This document shows positions 40,177 to 40,229 of a stretch of DNA of 40,229 bases, piece by piece. The translations under genes and the position numbers were made by a program. This stretch comes from Amycolatopsis iheyensis (GTDB lineage Bacteria > Actinomycetota > Actinomycetes > Mycobacteriales > Pseudonocardiaceae): contig NZ_JAMXQV010000050.1 of NCBI RefSeq assembly GCF_024703995.1, positions 1-40,229 of the forward strand. Direction: 5' to 3'. The notes below the pieces were generated by a model. The model saw only the letters and a list, made by a program, of their open reading frames with translations, was not told where the DNA came from and did not search any database. How positions within the stretch are numbered: position 1 is the first letter of the stretch; the number at the start of each line of letters is the position of its first letter.

Positions 40177-40229
40177 TCAGCGGCGGAGCGGGATCACTCC
40201 GTCGGGTGCCGCGACGGGCATCTGCGGCC
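40177..40229 (-). CDS. Possible 3' end of a gene entering from the right edge
   Basis: On the minus strand a frame open from the window edge ends at the TGA 40177-40179, with the C-terminus PQMPVAAPDGVIPLRR. It sits just inside the tandem repeats at 40111-40153, where the last gene of an insertion element would end. Too short to identify. Confidence 0.25.
   Translation of the reverse strand, partial: PQMPVAAPDGVIPLRR

Overview
The window comes from a very GC-rich actinomycete, most likely Amycolatopsis or a close relative in the Pseudonocardiaceae (inference). The evidence is the GC-rich third codon positions, frequent GTG/TTG starts, a core gene order that follows the Mycobacterium tuberculosis segment from the ESX-4 locus to tsaD (Rv3446c-esxU-esxT-rplM-rpsI-glmM-glmS-nnr-alr-tsaE-tsaB-rimI-tsaD), and several palindromic intergenic repeats that I recall as typical of Amycolatopsis.

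Region by region. (1) 1-2023: tail of an ESX-4 type VII secretion locus, with an Rv3446c-like membrane protein (5' truncated by the window), a small basic protein, and the WXG100 pair EsxU/EsxT. (2) 2061-4150: three minus-strand cell-envelope genes (I36 inhibitor-like secreted protein, DUF4333 membrane protein, lipoprotein) between esxT and rplM. (3) 4411-6918: rplM-rpsI and glmM. (4) 6904-9607: a compact accessory cluster of an aberrant short cytochrome P450-like protein divergent from a fatty-acyl-AMP ligase and an acyl carrier protein. (5) 9751-13107: a three-gene operon that looks like type VII secretion substrates or accessory proteins, with no secretion machinery nearby. (6) 13143-17634: an alpha/beta hydrolase, glmS and nnr. 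(7) 17771-21122: DeoR-type regulator, xylulokinase-like kinase and an MsiK-type sugar ABC ATPase. (8) 21152-28835: alr, a hydrolase, tsaE, then a minus-strand matB-carboxyltransferase pair, then tsaB-rimI-tsaD, the t6A tRNA-modification set with the RimI acetyltransferase. (9) 28885-35282: wecB, then an envelope group made of an LAXTG-tailed microprotein, a choice-of-anchor P-like secreted protein, an exosortase-like membrane protein, a GT2 glycosyltransferase and a two-domain cell-wall hydrolase. (10) 35524-40229: a foreign-looking tail with a frameshifted XRE regulator, a lower-GC FokI-like nuclease gene, a small membrane protein and what may be the end of an insertion sequence.

How the genes fit together: glmM and glmS act in the same route to UDP-GlcNAc (GlmS makes GlcN-6-P, GlmM makes GlcN-1-P), which feeds peptidoglycan. 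Alr supplies D-alanine, WecB makes UDP-ManNAc, and the amidase/transglycosylase remodels the wall. MatB and the carboxyltransferase both concern malonyl-CoA-type extender units.

The most interesting accessory pieces are the exosortase-like locus with a candidate structured leader RNA, the machinery-free T7SS-like operon, the FAAL-ACP-P450-like cluster, the FokI-like nuclease built on a duplicated N-terminal module, and a perfect hairpin that covers the ribosome binding site and start codon of alr. No rRNA, tRNA or CRISPR array was recognised.
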